Below are positions 31,921 to 40,142 of a stretch of DNA of 64,000 bases, in pieces. Both the position numbers and the translations under genes were made by a program. Origin of the DNA: Neogemmobacter tilapiae. GTDB lineage: Bacteria; Pseudomonadota; Alphaproteobacteria; Rhodobacterales; Rhodobacteraceae. The notes beneath the pieces are model-generated. The model did not search any database, was not told the DNA's origin, and saw only the letters and a list, made by a program, of their open reading frames with translations. How positions within the stretch are numbered: position 1 is the stretch's first letter; every line of letters starts with the position of its first letter. Location: positions 20,426 through 84,425 of the forward strand of contig NZ_BMYJ01000012.1 in assembly GCF_014652215.1 (NCBI RefSeq), in the 5' to 3' direction.

Positions 31921-32928
31921 ATGAACGAGAAACGCGCGACGATGGTCGATATTGCACGGCATGCGGGTGTTTCGCAGGCGACGGTTTCGCTTGTGCTGAA
32001 TGCGGTTGCGCATGCCCGTGTGTCGGCCAAGACTCGCGCCAAGGTGCAGGCTTCGGCCGAGGCTTTGGGCTATACCCGCCGGACGCAGGGGCCGCATGGC
32101 GCGGTGGTGCCGGTCATCGCCATGTTGATCGACGAATTGTCGGCCACGCCCTTTGCCGCCCCCCTGATCGAAGGCGCGCGGGATGAGGCGTCGGCGCAGG
32201 GCGCGGTGCTGACGGTGATCTGCACCCGCGCCGACCCCGAGGCGGAAGAGGCGGCGCTGGACATGCTGGCGCAGGTGCAATTGGCGGGGGTGCTTTACAC
32301 AACGCTGGTCACGCGGACCGTGGCGATTGGCCCGCGTTTGGCACAATTGCCGCTGGTTTTGCTGAACTGCCACGATCAGGCGCGGCGCTATCCTTCGGTG
32401 CGGCCTGCGGATGTGTCAGGTGCCTTTGCCGCCACAACCGCCCTGATCCAAGCAGGCCATCGCCGCATCGCGCATCTGGCGGCGGAAGACTGGGGCGAGG
32501 CGTCGCGCGACCGCGCCAAGGGCTATCGTCAGGCCTTGGCCACTGCCGACATTGCGGTTGATCCGACGCTGATTGCCATGCCGGTCTGGACGGTGGACAG
32601 CGGGCGCGAGGCGACGGCGCGTCTGCTGGATCTGCCTGATCCACCGACCGCCTTTTTCTGCTTTAACGACCGCGCGGCGATTGGCTGTTATGAGGCGATT
32701 GCCCAAGCCGGGCTGCGCGTGCCCGAGGATATCTCCGTCGTCGGTTTCGACAACGAAGACCTTGTCGCCCATCTGGCTCCGCCCCTGACGACTGTGGTTC
32801 TGCCGCATGAAGAGATGGGGCGCTGGGCGGTGCAGATGCTGACCGGGGCCAACCCCGGCGGGCCGCGCCAGATGAAGATGGATTGCCCGGTGGTGTTGCG
32901 CGATTCGGTCACAGCGCCCCCCAGATAA
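31921..32928 (+). CDS. LacI-family transcriptional regulator
   Basis: A 335-residue LacI regulator with helix-turn-helix (TMVDIARHAGVSQATVSLVLN) and the effector-binding domain (FFCFNDRAAIGCYEAI, SVVGFDNEDLV, TTVVLPHEEMG). The start at 31921 is set by AAAGGAGG upstream. It is divergent from the GH2 gene and probably represses it and perhaps the downstream ABC operon. Confidence 0.94.
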   Translation: MNEKRATMVDIARHAGVSQATVSLVLNAVAHARVSAKTRAKVQASAEALGYTRRTQGPHGAVVPVIAMLIDELSATPFAAPLIEGARDEASAQGAVLTVICTRADPEAEEAALDMLAQVQLAGVLYTTLVTRTVAIGPRLAQLPLVLLNCHDQARRYPSVRPADVSGAFAATTALIQAGHRRIAHLAAEDWGEASRDRAKGYRQALATADIAVDPTLIAMPVWTVDSGREATARLLDLPDPPTAFFCFNDRAAIGCYEAIAQAGLRVPEDISVVGFDNEDLVAHLAPPLTTVVLPHEEMGRWAVQMLTGANPGGPRQMKMDCPVVLRDSVTAPPR

Positions 32929-32964
32929 GGGTGCTTTGATTGACTTGATCGACATTGCTGATAC

Positions 32965-32977
32965 AGATCGTCGATCT
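32965..32977. promoter_or_regulatory. 13-bp palindrome upstream of the ArsR-type regulator gene
   Basis: AGATCG and CGATCT flank a central T, a perfect palindrome ending 23 bases before the ATG at 33000. A further GATCGAC at 32947-32953 is the inverse of GTCGATC at 32970-32976. It may be an autoregulatory operator. Confidence 0.45.
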
Positions 32978-32999
32978 ATTGAATGCGCAAGGGCAGGGT

Positions 33000-33929
33000 A
33001 TGAGCCGCAATTTCCTGATCGTCGACCCGGAAGAGGGGCAAGATGTTTTAAAGGCCTTTGCTTCCGCCGCGCGGGTCAAAGTCTTGAAACTGCTGCATCT
33101 GCAAGGCGCGATGAACGTCAATGAAATCGCGCAGGCGTTGGAACTGCCGCAATCTTCGGTTTCGGCGAATATCCAGATGCTGGAGGACGCGGGCCTGATC
33201 CGCACTGAAACCCAGCGGGCAAAAAAGGGCAACCAGAAGATCTGCCATTCGCTGTTTGACGAAGTGCTGGTGATGTTCAAGGACGCGCCTGCGCAGACCA
33301 ATGCGCATCAGATCGAAGTGGCGATGCCCTTGGGCCTGTATACCAGTTGCGAAACCAGCGCGCCCTGTGGATTGTGTTCGCGCGATGGGATCATTGGCCT
33401 GCTGGATGTGCCGGATACTTTCCTTGATCCGGGGCGGATGGGGGCGGGTCTGATCTGGTTCACGCGGGGCTATGTGGAATATCAGTTCCCGAACAATATC
33501 AAGATGATGGATGGCGTGGTCGAAACACTGGAATTTTCGATGGAACTGTCATCCGAGGTGCCGGGAACATCGGCGGATTGGCCCTCGGACATCACCATTT
33601 CGGTGAACGGCATTGACATCGGCACTTGGACCAGCCCCGGCGATTTCGGTGACAAAAGGGGGGTCTATACCCCTGATTGGTGGAAACTGAAGGGCAGTCA
33701 GTATGGGATGCTGAAAACCTTTCGGGTGAACGGCACTGGCACCTTTGTCGACGGGATGAAGATCAGCCCGATCGCCCTGAAAGATCTGGATCTTGAGGCG
33801 CATAAGTCGATCCGCCTGCGCATTGCCGTGCGTGAGGATGCCAAGCGGCCCGGTGGGATCAATATCTTTGGTCGGGGCTTTGGCAATTACGATCAAGACA
33901 TCCTGATGCGGCTGACCGCGGCAGGTTGA
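33000..33929 (+). CDS. ArsR-type winged-helix regulator fused to a predicted sensor domain (COG4189-like)
   Basis: A 309-residue protein. Residues about 15-85 form an ArsR-type winged helix (AFASAARVKVLKLLHLQGAMNVNEIA then LPQSSVSANIQMLEDAGLI). The rest, residues about 95-305, has no enzyme motif but is beta-rich with many aromatic residues and a Cys pair (CETSAPCGLC), like a jelly-roll ligand-binding domain. The combination matches the predicted-regulator group COG4189. It begins at ATG 33000 after AGGGCAGGG. It lies between a LacI regulator and the GH51 gene and probably controls the latter. A sugar or arabinoside ligand is a guess. Confidence 0.78.
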   Translation: MSRNFLIVDPEEGQDVLKAFASAARVKVLKLLHLQGAMNVNEIAQALELPQSSVSANIQMLEDAGLIRTETQRAKKGNQKICHSLFDEVLVMFKDAPAQTNAHQIEVAMPLGLYTSCETSAPCGLCSRDGIIGLLDVPDTFLDPGRMGAGLIWFTRGYVEYQFPNNIKMMDGVVETLEFSMELSSEVPGTSADWPSDITISVNGIDIGTWTSPGDFGDKRGVYTPDWWKLKGSQYGMLKTFRVNGTGTFVDGMKISPIALKDLDLEAHKSIRLRIAVREDAKRPGGINIFGRGFGNYDQDILMRLTAAG

Positions 33930-33966
33930 TCCGAATCTGCCTTGACGTGGCAAACCGAAAAACGGA

Positions 33967-33991
33967 TACATATCGAAATCACCGATATGTA
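33967..33991. promoter_or_regulatory. 25-bp inverted-repeat operator upstream of the GH51 gene
   Basis: TACATATCG (33967-33975), a seven-base spacer, and CGATATGTA (33983-33991) form a perfect 9+9 repeat. It ends 43 bases before the GH51 start, as expected for a regulator site. A close partial match lies before the ABC operon at 29099-29124. Confidence 0.65.
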
Positions 33992-34034
33992 GGCCGCCGG
34001 GAGGGCTGCCTGCCGCGCCGTGGGAGGAGCGATC

Positions 34035-35549
34035 ATGAAGGCCAGCGTCACCGCACATAAAGATTTCACCATCGCCAAGATTGACGACCGCATCTATGCG
34101 TCGTTCTTGGAGCATCTGGGCCGGGCGATCTATACCGGCATCTATGAACCGGACCATCCGACCGCCGACAAGAACGGCATGCGGCAGGATGTGATTGACA
34201 TCGTCAAGGAACTGAACACGCCCTATGTCCGCTATCCCGGTGGCAACTTTGTTTCGGCTTACAACTGGGAAGACGGCGTCGGCCCGCGCGAAGACCGTCC
34301 GACCCGGCTGGATTTGGCTTGGCACACATCGGACAGCAACGCTGTTGGCGTGCATGAATTCTCTGATTGGTGCGATGCCGTGGGCACCAAGATGATGCTG
34401 GCGGTGAACCTTGGGTCGCGCGGGTTGGATGATGCGCGCAACTTTCTGGAATATGTGAACGGGCCGGTGGGCAGCGCCTGGGGCGATCTGCGCAAGAAAA
34501 ACGGCCGGGCCGAGCCTTTCAACGTCGATCTTTGGTGCCTTGGCAATGAAATGGACGGGCCTTGGCAGGTTGGCCACAAGACGGCGGATGAATATGGCCG
34601 CTTGGCGAACGAAGTCGCCAAAACCATGCGCGCCTTTGACAAGAACCTGCAACTGGTGGTTTGCGGTTCATCGAATGCCGATATGAAAACCTATCCCGAA
34701 TGGGAAAGGATCGTGTTGGAACACACCTATGAATCGGTCGATTACATCAGCCTGCATATGTATTTTGCCAACCATGCCCATCACACCGGCAACTATCTGG
34801 CGCTGAACGAAAAGCTGGATCGCTATATCACTACGGTCGAATCGACGATCAATCTGGTCAAGGCGAACAAGCGGTCCAAGCACAACGTCTATATCAGCTT
34901 TGACGAATGGAACGTCTGGTATCACTCGCGCGAGCAGGACAAGAAAATTCTGGAAGGCAATGCCGGTTGGCCGCATGCGCCGCGCCTGCTTGAGGACATC
35001 TATAACTTTGAAGATGTGCTTCAGGTCGGCCTGATCCTGAACACCTTCATCCGCAAATCGAATGTTGTGAAAATCGCCTGTATCGCCCAATTGGTGAACG
35101 TGATTGCGCCGATCATGACCGATCCGATGGGCAAAGCCTGGCGGCAGACGATTTTCTATCCCTACTATTTCGCCTCGGCCTTTGGGCGCGGCACGGCGCT
35201 GCAACTGGCGGTGAACTGCCCCGGTTACGATGCCGAAGTGGCGGACAATGTGCCCTTTGTCGATGTGTCGGGCGTTCATGATGAGGCGGCGGGGACGCTG
35301 ACCTTCTTTGCGGTGAACCGGCACGAATCGGAAAGCATTGAGACGGAAATCAGCCTGCAAGGCTTTGGTGCGGGTTCGGTGATCGACCATCAAGTGATGA
35401 CGCACAAAGACCTGCGAGCGGTGAACACGGCGGAAAACATGATGAATGTGGCCCCGTCGAAAGGCACCGGGGCGGCTTTGAAGGATGGCACGCTGACAGT
35501 CAAACTGCCGCCGCTGTCTTATCAGATGATCCGGGTGAAGCTGGCGTAA
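34035..35549 (+). CDS. abfA: Alpha-L-arabinofuranosidase, glycoside hydrolase family 51
   Basis: A 504-residue cytoplasmic-type GH51 enzyme, the normal bacterial length, without a signal peptide. It shows FLEHLGRAIYTGIYEPDH near the N-terminus, VRYPGGNFVSAYNWEDG, the acid/base Glu172 in LGNEMDGPWQ and the nucleophile Glu291 in SFDEWNVWY. A C-terminal beta-sandwich ends with PPLSYQMIRVKL. It removes terminal arabinofuranose from arabino-oligosaccharides. The ATG at 34035 follows GGGAGGAGC. It is preceded by a perfect palindromic operator and followed by a hairpin. Confidence 0.95.
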   Translation: MKASVTAHKDFTIAKIDDRIYASFLEHLGRAIYTGIYEPDHPTADKNGMRQDVIDIVKELNTPYVRYPGGNFVSAYNWEDGVGPREDRPTRLDLAWHTSDSNAVGVHEFSDWCDAVGTKMMLAVNLGSRGLDDARNFLEYVNGPVGSAWGDLRKKNGRAEPFNVDLWCLGNEMDGPWQVGHKTADEYGRLANEVAKTMRAFDKNLQLVVCGSSNADMKTYPEWERIVLEHTYESVDYISLHMYFANHAHHTGNYLALNEKLDRYITTVESTINLVKANKRSKHNVYISFDEWNVWYHSREQDKKILEGNAGWPHAPRLLEDIYNFEDVLQVGLILNTFIRKSNVVKIACIAQLVNVIAPIMTDPMGKAWRQTIFYPYYFASAFGRGTALQLAVNCPGYDAEVADNVPFVDVSGVHDEAAGTLTFFAVNRHESESIETEISLQGFGAGSVIDHQVMTHKDLRAVNTAENMMNVAPSKGTGAALKDGTLTVKLPPLSYQMIRVKLA

Positions 35550-35572
35550 GCCTTGGAAGGCTGTAGAATTGG

Positions 35573-35605
35573 GCTGGCGCGGTTTCAGACCGCGTCAGCC
35601 TTTTC
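35573..35605 (+). terminator. Stem-loop with short U-tract after the GH51 gene
   Basis: A twelve-pair stem with one G-U pair (GGCTGGCGCGGT with ACCGCGTCAGCC) and a TTCAG loop, followed by TTTT. It lies 17 bases before the next gene, so it may only attenuate. Confidence 0.7.
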
Positions 35606-35621
35606 ATTCTAGGGGATAAAC

Positions 35622-36398
35622 ATGGGTTTTCCGCTGTCCGTCTGCGCCGAAATGCTTTGGCTGGATCGCCCTATTGAGTGGCGCGTGTCACGCCTGCACG
35701 AGATGGGCTTTGGCATCGGTCTGTGGAACTGGCTTGACCATGATCTGGCGAAACTGGCCGCCACGGGTGCGCGGTTTTCCATCATGAATGGTTTTCTGCG
35801 CGGTGGGCTGACGGATGCTGAAAGCGCCAAGGCCATGCTGGAGAGTGTGGCCGAAACGGCCCTGGTGGGGCGGCAGCTTGGCGTGGAACGGTTGAACCTT
35901 TTGGGACAGGCTTTGGGGGCGGGTGGTCGCCCTGTGCTGGCCGTTCCCGTGGCAACGGGGGCGATGTGGCTGACCGCGCGGGATACGCTGTGCCGTATGG
36001 CGGATCTGGCCGACCGTCTGGACGTGACCTTTACTTTGGAAAACCTGAATACGCTTGTCGATCATCCCGGTGCGCCTTTTGCGCAGGCCGAAGACACTTT
36101 GGCGCTGGTGTCAGCAGTCAATCACCCGCGGCTACAGATGAATCTGGACCTGTATCATGTGCAAATCGGCGAGGGGAATCTGATCGAGCTTTGCCAGCGC
36201 TGCCTGCCTTGGATCGGCGAGATTCAGGTGGCGGATGTGCCGGGGCGGTTTGAGCCTGGCACAGGCGAGGTGAACTGGCCGAATGTGGCCCGCGCCCTGG
36301 ATCGGATGGGTTATGCCGGGCCGATCACAATGGAGGCGAAGGCGCAGGGCGATGTCGAGGCCGCCTTAGCTGCCTTTCGCAAAGCCTTTACGATTTAA
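35622..36398 (+). CDS. Sugar isomerase/epimerase-family TIM-barrel protein (hydroxypyruvate isomerase-like)
   Basis: A 258-residue xylose-isomerase-like TIM barrel. Likely metal ligands are Glu in TLENLNT, Asp in MNLDLYHVQ, His in the same motif, and Glu in TMEAKAQG. The pattern is that of hydroxypyruvate isomerase (Hyi)-like proteins, a group with mixed substrates including keto-sugars. It follows the GH51 gene across a hairpin. Its last 33 bases overlap the convergent LacI gene. A role in pentose or keto-sugar conversion is inferred only from neighbours. Confidence 0.8.
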   Translation: MGFPLSVCAEMLWLDRPIEWRVSRLHEMGFGIGLWNWLDHDLAKLAATGARFSIMNGFLRGGLTDAESAKAMLESVAETALVGRQLGVERLNLLGQALGAGGRPVLAVPVATGAMWLTARDTLCRMADLADRLDVTFTLENLNTLVDHPGAPFAQAEDTLALVSAVNHPRLQMNLDLYHVQIGEGNLIELCQRCLPWIGEIQVADVPGRFEPGTGEVNWPNVARALDRMGYAGPITMEAKAQGDVEAALAAFRKAFTI

Positions 36399-37442
36399 GG
36401 GCCAAGGTGCAGGCGGGCCAACCGTGCCTCGAACGATCAGATCAGGCATCAGCAAGGTTTCGGGCTGTTCGGCACCTTCTCCCTCCAGCATCCGCAGCAG
36501 CAGGGCCATCGCTTCTTGCCCGATGGCCGTGCGCGGCTGGCGGATGGTGGTCAGGCCGGGCGACAGGAAATTCGCCTGTGGAATGTCGTCAAAACCTGTC
36601 ACGGAAAAATCCTTTGGCACGTCATAGCCGCGTGCCGTCAGCCCCATCATAACCCCCGCTGCCGTCTGGTCATTGACGCAAAGAAAGGCCGTGGGCAGAT
36701 CGTCACGCAGGAACAGGCGTTCGATGGCCGCGCGTCCGCCCTCTAACGTGCCGTCGCTGTCCAGCACCATCTGGCTGTCGCGCAGGCCCGCGGCCGCGAC
36801 ACCCTCGTCAAAGCCGATGCGGCGGCGGTGATGCGCCAACCGGGCGCGGCTGTCCCCGATAAAGGCGATTCGGCGGTGGCCATGCGCCAGCAGCAGTTCC
36901 AGCAATTTGCGCGCGCCCAGCCGGTCATCGACGCCGACAAAAGGAATCGACCCATGCGCCATCGGCTCCACCACCGCGACACTGGGGGGCAGGCGCGGGG
37001 CGGGTTGGTTCGGGTCAGAGGGCACATAGCCAGTGAACAGGATCATCCCCGCCGCCTGATGCGCATTCATGAATTTCAAATATTCGATGCCCCGCAGCGG
37101 GTCGCCCTGGGTATGGCCGATCAAAAGGCCCAGCCCGTTCGCCCGCGCTTCTTTTTCCAGCCCGATCAGGATCGGTGAAAAGTTCGGGTCCGAGATATCG
37201 GGCGCAATCGCCAGAATCATGTTGGACCGCCCCAGCCGCAGACTGCGCGCCATCGCATTGGCGGAATAGCCCGTGACGGCAATGGCATGGTCGATCTTTT
37301 GCCGCGTCGAGGCAGCGACCTTTTCCGGCATATGGATCGCGCGCGAGACGGTGGCAATCGACACCTCGGCCAGCCGGGCGACATCTTCGATGGTGGCGGG
37401 CGTGGTTTTCAACGGCAGATCCAATGTTTTGATATTGCCCAT
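36366..37442 (-). CDS. LacI-family transcriptional regulator
   Basis: A 358-residue LacI repressor with helix-turn-helix (TIEDVARLAEVSIATVSRAIHMPEKV) and effector domain (IAPDISDPNFSPILIGLE, FLCVNDQTAAGVM, SVTGFDDIPQANF). It is divergent from the RbsA-type ABC operon at 37556. The perfect palindrome at 37503-37522 is almost certainly its operator, so it represses that importer until the sugar is present. Confidence 0.94.
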   Translation of the reverse strand: MGNIKTLDLPLKTTPATIEDVARLAEVSIATVSRAIHMPEKVAASTRQKIDHAIAVTGYSANAMARSLRLGRSNMILAIAPDISDPNFSPILIGLEKEARANGLGLLIGHTQGDPLRGIEYLKFMNAHQAAGMILFTGYVPSDPNQPAPRLPPSVAVVEPMAHGSIPFVGVDDRLGARKLLELLLAHGHRRIAFIGDSRARLAHHRRRIGFDEGVAAAGLRDSQMVLDSDGTLEGGRAAIERLFLRDDLPTAFLCVNDQTAAGVMMGLTARGYDVPKDFSVTGFDDIPQANFLSPGLTTIRQPRTAIGQEAMALLLRMLEGEGAEQPETLLMPDLIVRGTVGPPAPWPLNRKGFAKGS

Positions 37443-37491
37443 GATATAGCCATATCTGCCCAGATGCCCAGCGTTTTGCGGTGCAACGGCG

Positions 37492-37521
37492 TTGACAGAC
37501 GTAAATGTAAAGGTTTACATT
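37492..37521 (+). promoter_or_regulatory. Promoter of the second sugar ABC operon
   Basis: A perfect TTGACA (37492-37497) is followed after 18 bases by TACATT (37516-37521). The LacI-type operator covers the spacer and -10 region, so bound repressor would block polymerase. Confidence 0.6.
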
Positions 37522-37522
37522 T
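37503..37522. promoter_or_regulatory. LacI-type operator, perfect 20-bp palindrome
   Basis: AAATGTAAA and TTTACATTT flank a central GG. The TGTAAA-TTTACA core is classic for LacI-family sites. It lies between the divergent LacI gene and the RbsA-type gene, 34 bases before the latter. Confidence 0.85.
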
Positions 37523-37555
37523 GCCCAGCGTTGAGGAGCGCAAGGGGAGAGAGGA

Positions 37556-39061
37556 ATGGACGATCCGCAAGGAATCGTCCTGGCGGCCGAGCGGATCAGC
37601 AAGGCCTTTGCCGGGGTGCAGGTTTTATTCAGTGTCGATTTTCAACTTCGCCGGGGCGAAGTTCACGCCCTGATGGGGGAAAACGGCGCTGGCAAATCGA
37701 CGCTGGTGAAAATCCTGTCGGGCTTTGAGCAGCCGACCTCGGGGCAGGTGCTTCTGGATGGTCAACCGATCAAACTGCCCCCTGATGGCCGGGCCGAGGC
37801 TTTGGGCATTGCCATCATCCATCAGGAATTCAATCTGGCCGAACATCTGACGGTCACGGAAAGCATGTATCTGGGGCGCGAAGTGACGCGCTGGGGCGTG
37901 CTGGACCGCAAGTTCATGCGCGCCGAAACCCGCAAGGCGCTGGATCAGCTGGGCACCAGCATCGACGAAAATGCGCTCATCAGCAGCCTTCCTGTGGCAG
38001 CGCGGCAGATGGTGGAAATTGCGAAAGCCATCAGCCGCAAAGCGCGGGTGGTGATCATGGACGAACCGACCGCCGTGCTGACGCGGGCGGAAACCGATGT
38101 GCTGTTCAACCAGATCCGGCGGCTGAAATCCGAAGGCACCAGTTTCATCTTTGTCAGCCACAAGCTGGACGAGGTGATGGCCCTGTCGGACCGCATCACT
38201 GTCTTGCGCGATGGACAATGGATCAAGACCGCGCCGACAACCGAAATGTCGGGCGAACGTATTGCGCAACTGATGGTGGGGCGCGAATTGTCGAGCCTGT
38301 TCCCCGGCAAGGTGGAACCCGATGTCGATGAAAGCATCGCGCTTGAGGTGCGGGGCGTTTCCACCGGCTATGTCAAGAATGCCAGCTTCAAATTGCGCAA
38401 GGGTGAGGTGATCGGCTTCGCGGGGCTGATCGGATCAGGCCGGACCGAATTGATGGAGGCGGTGGCAGGCCTGCGTCCCCGCACAGGGCAGGTGCTGCTG
38501 AATGGTGAGGCGCTGGCCTCGGGCCATTTGGACCAGTCGATGGACAAGGGGCTGGCCTATCTGACGAAAGACCGGAAATCCAAGGGCTTGCTGCTGCAAT
38601 CGGGCATGGCCGCGAACCTGACGCTGCAATCCATGTTCATGCACAGCCGCTGGGGCTATCTGAACCCGAAAAGCGAAGCCGAGGCCCTGGAGCGTGCAAG
38701 GCGGCGCTTTGACATCCGTGTGCGCGATCCGCGCGTCGTGGTGGGGCGCATGTCAGGCGGCAACCAACAGAAATTGCTGCTGGCCAAGGTGATGGAGCGC
38801 GAGCCGCGCGTGGTGATCATTGATGAGCCGACCCGTGGCATCGACGTGGGCACGAAACAGCAGATTTACAACTTCATCGCGGCGCTGGCCGCCGAGGGAT
38901 GTTCCATCATCGTCGTGTCGTCCGAAATGCCCGAAGTGATCGGCCTTTGCACCCGCGTGGCGGTGATGCGCGAAGGGCGGATCGTGGGGATGCTGGAAGG
39001 CGACGCGATCAACGAAACCGAAATCATGCGCTATGCCGCCGGTCTGAAGACAGCGGCCTGA
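37556..39061 (+). CDS. Sugar ABC transporter ATPase, RbsA type
   Basis: A 501-residue duplicated ATPase. The first half has Walker A ([12 protein letters not shown]) and Walker B (VIMDEPTAVLTRAE); the second has GLIGSGRTELME, the signature MSGGNQQKLLLAK and [12 protein letters not shown]. The ATG at 37556 follows GGGAGAGAGG. Controlled by the palindromic operator just upstream. Confidence 0.95.
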   Translation: MDDPQGIVLAAERISKAFAGVQVLFSVDFQLRRGEVHALMGENGAGKSTLVKILSGFEQPTSGQVLLDGQPIKLPPDGRAEALGIAIIHQEFNLAEHLTVTESMYLGREVTRWGVLDRKFMRAETRKALDQLGTSIDENALISSLPVAARQMVEIAKAISRKARVVIMDEPTAVLTRAETDVLFNQIRRLKSEGTSFIFVSHKLDEVMALSDRITVLRDGQWIKTAPTTEMSGERIAQLMVGRELSSLFPGKVEPDVDESIALEVRGVSTGYVKNASFKLRKGEVIGFAGLIGSGRTELMEAVAGLRPRTGQVLLNGEALASGHLDQSMDKGLAYLTKDRKSKGLLLQSGMAANLTLQSMFMHSRWGYLNPKSEAEALERARRRFDIRVRDPRVVVGRMSGGNQQKLLLAKVMEREPRVVIIDEPTRGIDVGTKQQIYNFIAALAAEGCSIIVVSSEMPEVIGLCTRVAVMREGRIVGMLEGDAINETEIMRYAAGLKTAA

Positions 39062-39069
39062 GGGGAACC

Positions 39070-40071
39070 ATGACGACAGCCGAAGAACAATTGCCGAAAC
39101 GTGGCCGCTTCGCCGATCTGGACCTGCGGGCCGTGGCGCCTTTTGCGGCGCTGGCCCTGCTTTTGCTGCTGGGCGCGTTGGTGAACCCGAATTTCATCAG
39201 CCTTGCGAACCTTGAAAACGTGGCCACGCGGTCGGCGTTTATCGCGCTGATTGCCGTGGGGGCGACCTTTGTCATTTCCTCGGGCGATCTGGATTTGTCG
39301 GTGGGCTCGATGGTGGCCTTTGTCGCCAGTCTGTTGATCCTGTTCCTCAACTCCGGCGTCATCGCCAATCCGGTCATGCTGCTGTGCGCCGGCGTTGTGT
39401 TGACCGTTGTCATCGGGATGCTTTGCGGATTGGCCAACGGGTTGATCACCACTTTGGGCAAGATCGAACCCTTTATCGCCACCTTGGGCACGATGGGCAT
39501 CTATCGCGGGTTGACCACATGGCTGTCGCAGGGTGGGGCGATCACGCTGGAAAGCCGCGAACTGCAAGACCTGTATCGCCCGGTTTATTTCGGTCAGATC
39601 TTGGGCATTCCCGTGCCGATCCTCGTGGTGCTGCTGGTCACGGGCGTTGCCGCCTTTGTCCTCTATCGCACCTCTTACGGTCGCCATGTCGTCGCCGTCG
39701 GTTCAAACCGAGAAGTGGCGCGTTATTCGGCGATCAAGGTGGACCGTGTGCGCAATGTCGCCTTTATCATTCAGGGCCTTTGCGTGGCCATCGCGGTGCT
39801 GCTTTACGTGCCCCGCCTTGGTTCCACCTCGGCCACCACGGGCATGTTGTGGGAATTGCAAGCCATCACCGCCGTTGTCGTGGGGGGAACGGCGTTGAAG
39901 GGCGGGGCAGGTCGTGTTTGGGGCACGATCTGCGGCGCGCTGATCTTGGAACTGGTGGGCAACATCATGCTGCTATCCAACTTTATCAGCGAATATCTGA
40001 TCGGGACGATCCAAGGCTCGATCATCATCATCGCCATGCTGGTGCAGCGCTCGCTGGCCCGCAAGGCGTAA
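39070..40071 (+). CDS. Sugar ABC transporter permease, RbsC type
   Basis: A 333-residue permease with eight to ten membrane segments and the RbsC phrases VISSGDLDLSVGSM, EPFIATLGTMGIYRG and AVVVGGTALKGGAGRV. The start at 39070 lies 8 bases after the ATPase stop with AGGGGAA before it; a long upstream extension in frame is a shadow of the ATPase gene. Confidence 0.95.
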   Translation: MTTAEEQLPKRGRFADLDLRAVAPFAALALLLLLGALVNPNFISLANLENVATRSAFIALIAVGATFVISSGDLDLSVGSMVAFVASLLILFLNSGVIANPVMLLCAGVVLTVVIGMLCGLANGLITTLGKIEPFIATLGTMGIYRGLTTWLSQGGAITLESRELQDLYRPVYFGQILGIPVPILVVLLVTGVAAFVLYRTSYGRHVVAVGSNREVARYSAIKVDRVRNVAFIIQGLCVAIAVLLYVPRLGSTSATTGMLWELQAITAVVVGGTALKGGAGRVWGTICGALILELVGNIMLLSNFISEYLIGTIQGSIIIIAMLVQRSLARKA

Positions 40072-40078
40072 GGCGGAG

Positions 40079-40109
40079 GGTTGCCGGGCCTGCGGGCCGC
40101 CCGGCAACC
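40079..40109 (+). terminator. Intercistronic stem-loop before the binding-protein gene
   Basis: Eleven perfect pairs (GGTTGCCGGGC with GCCCGGCAACC) and a nine-base loop. It lies between permease and binding-protein genes with no U-tract, so it is probably an mRNA processing or stabilising element. Confidence 0.75.
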
Positions 40110-40142
40110 AAAGATCAGGCCCGCGTTTAGGGAGAGGAACCC

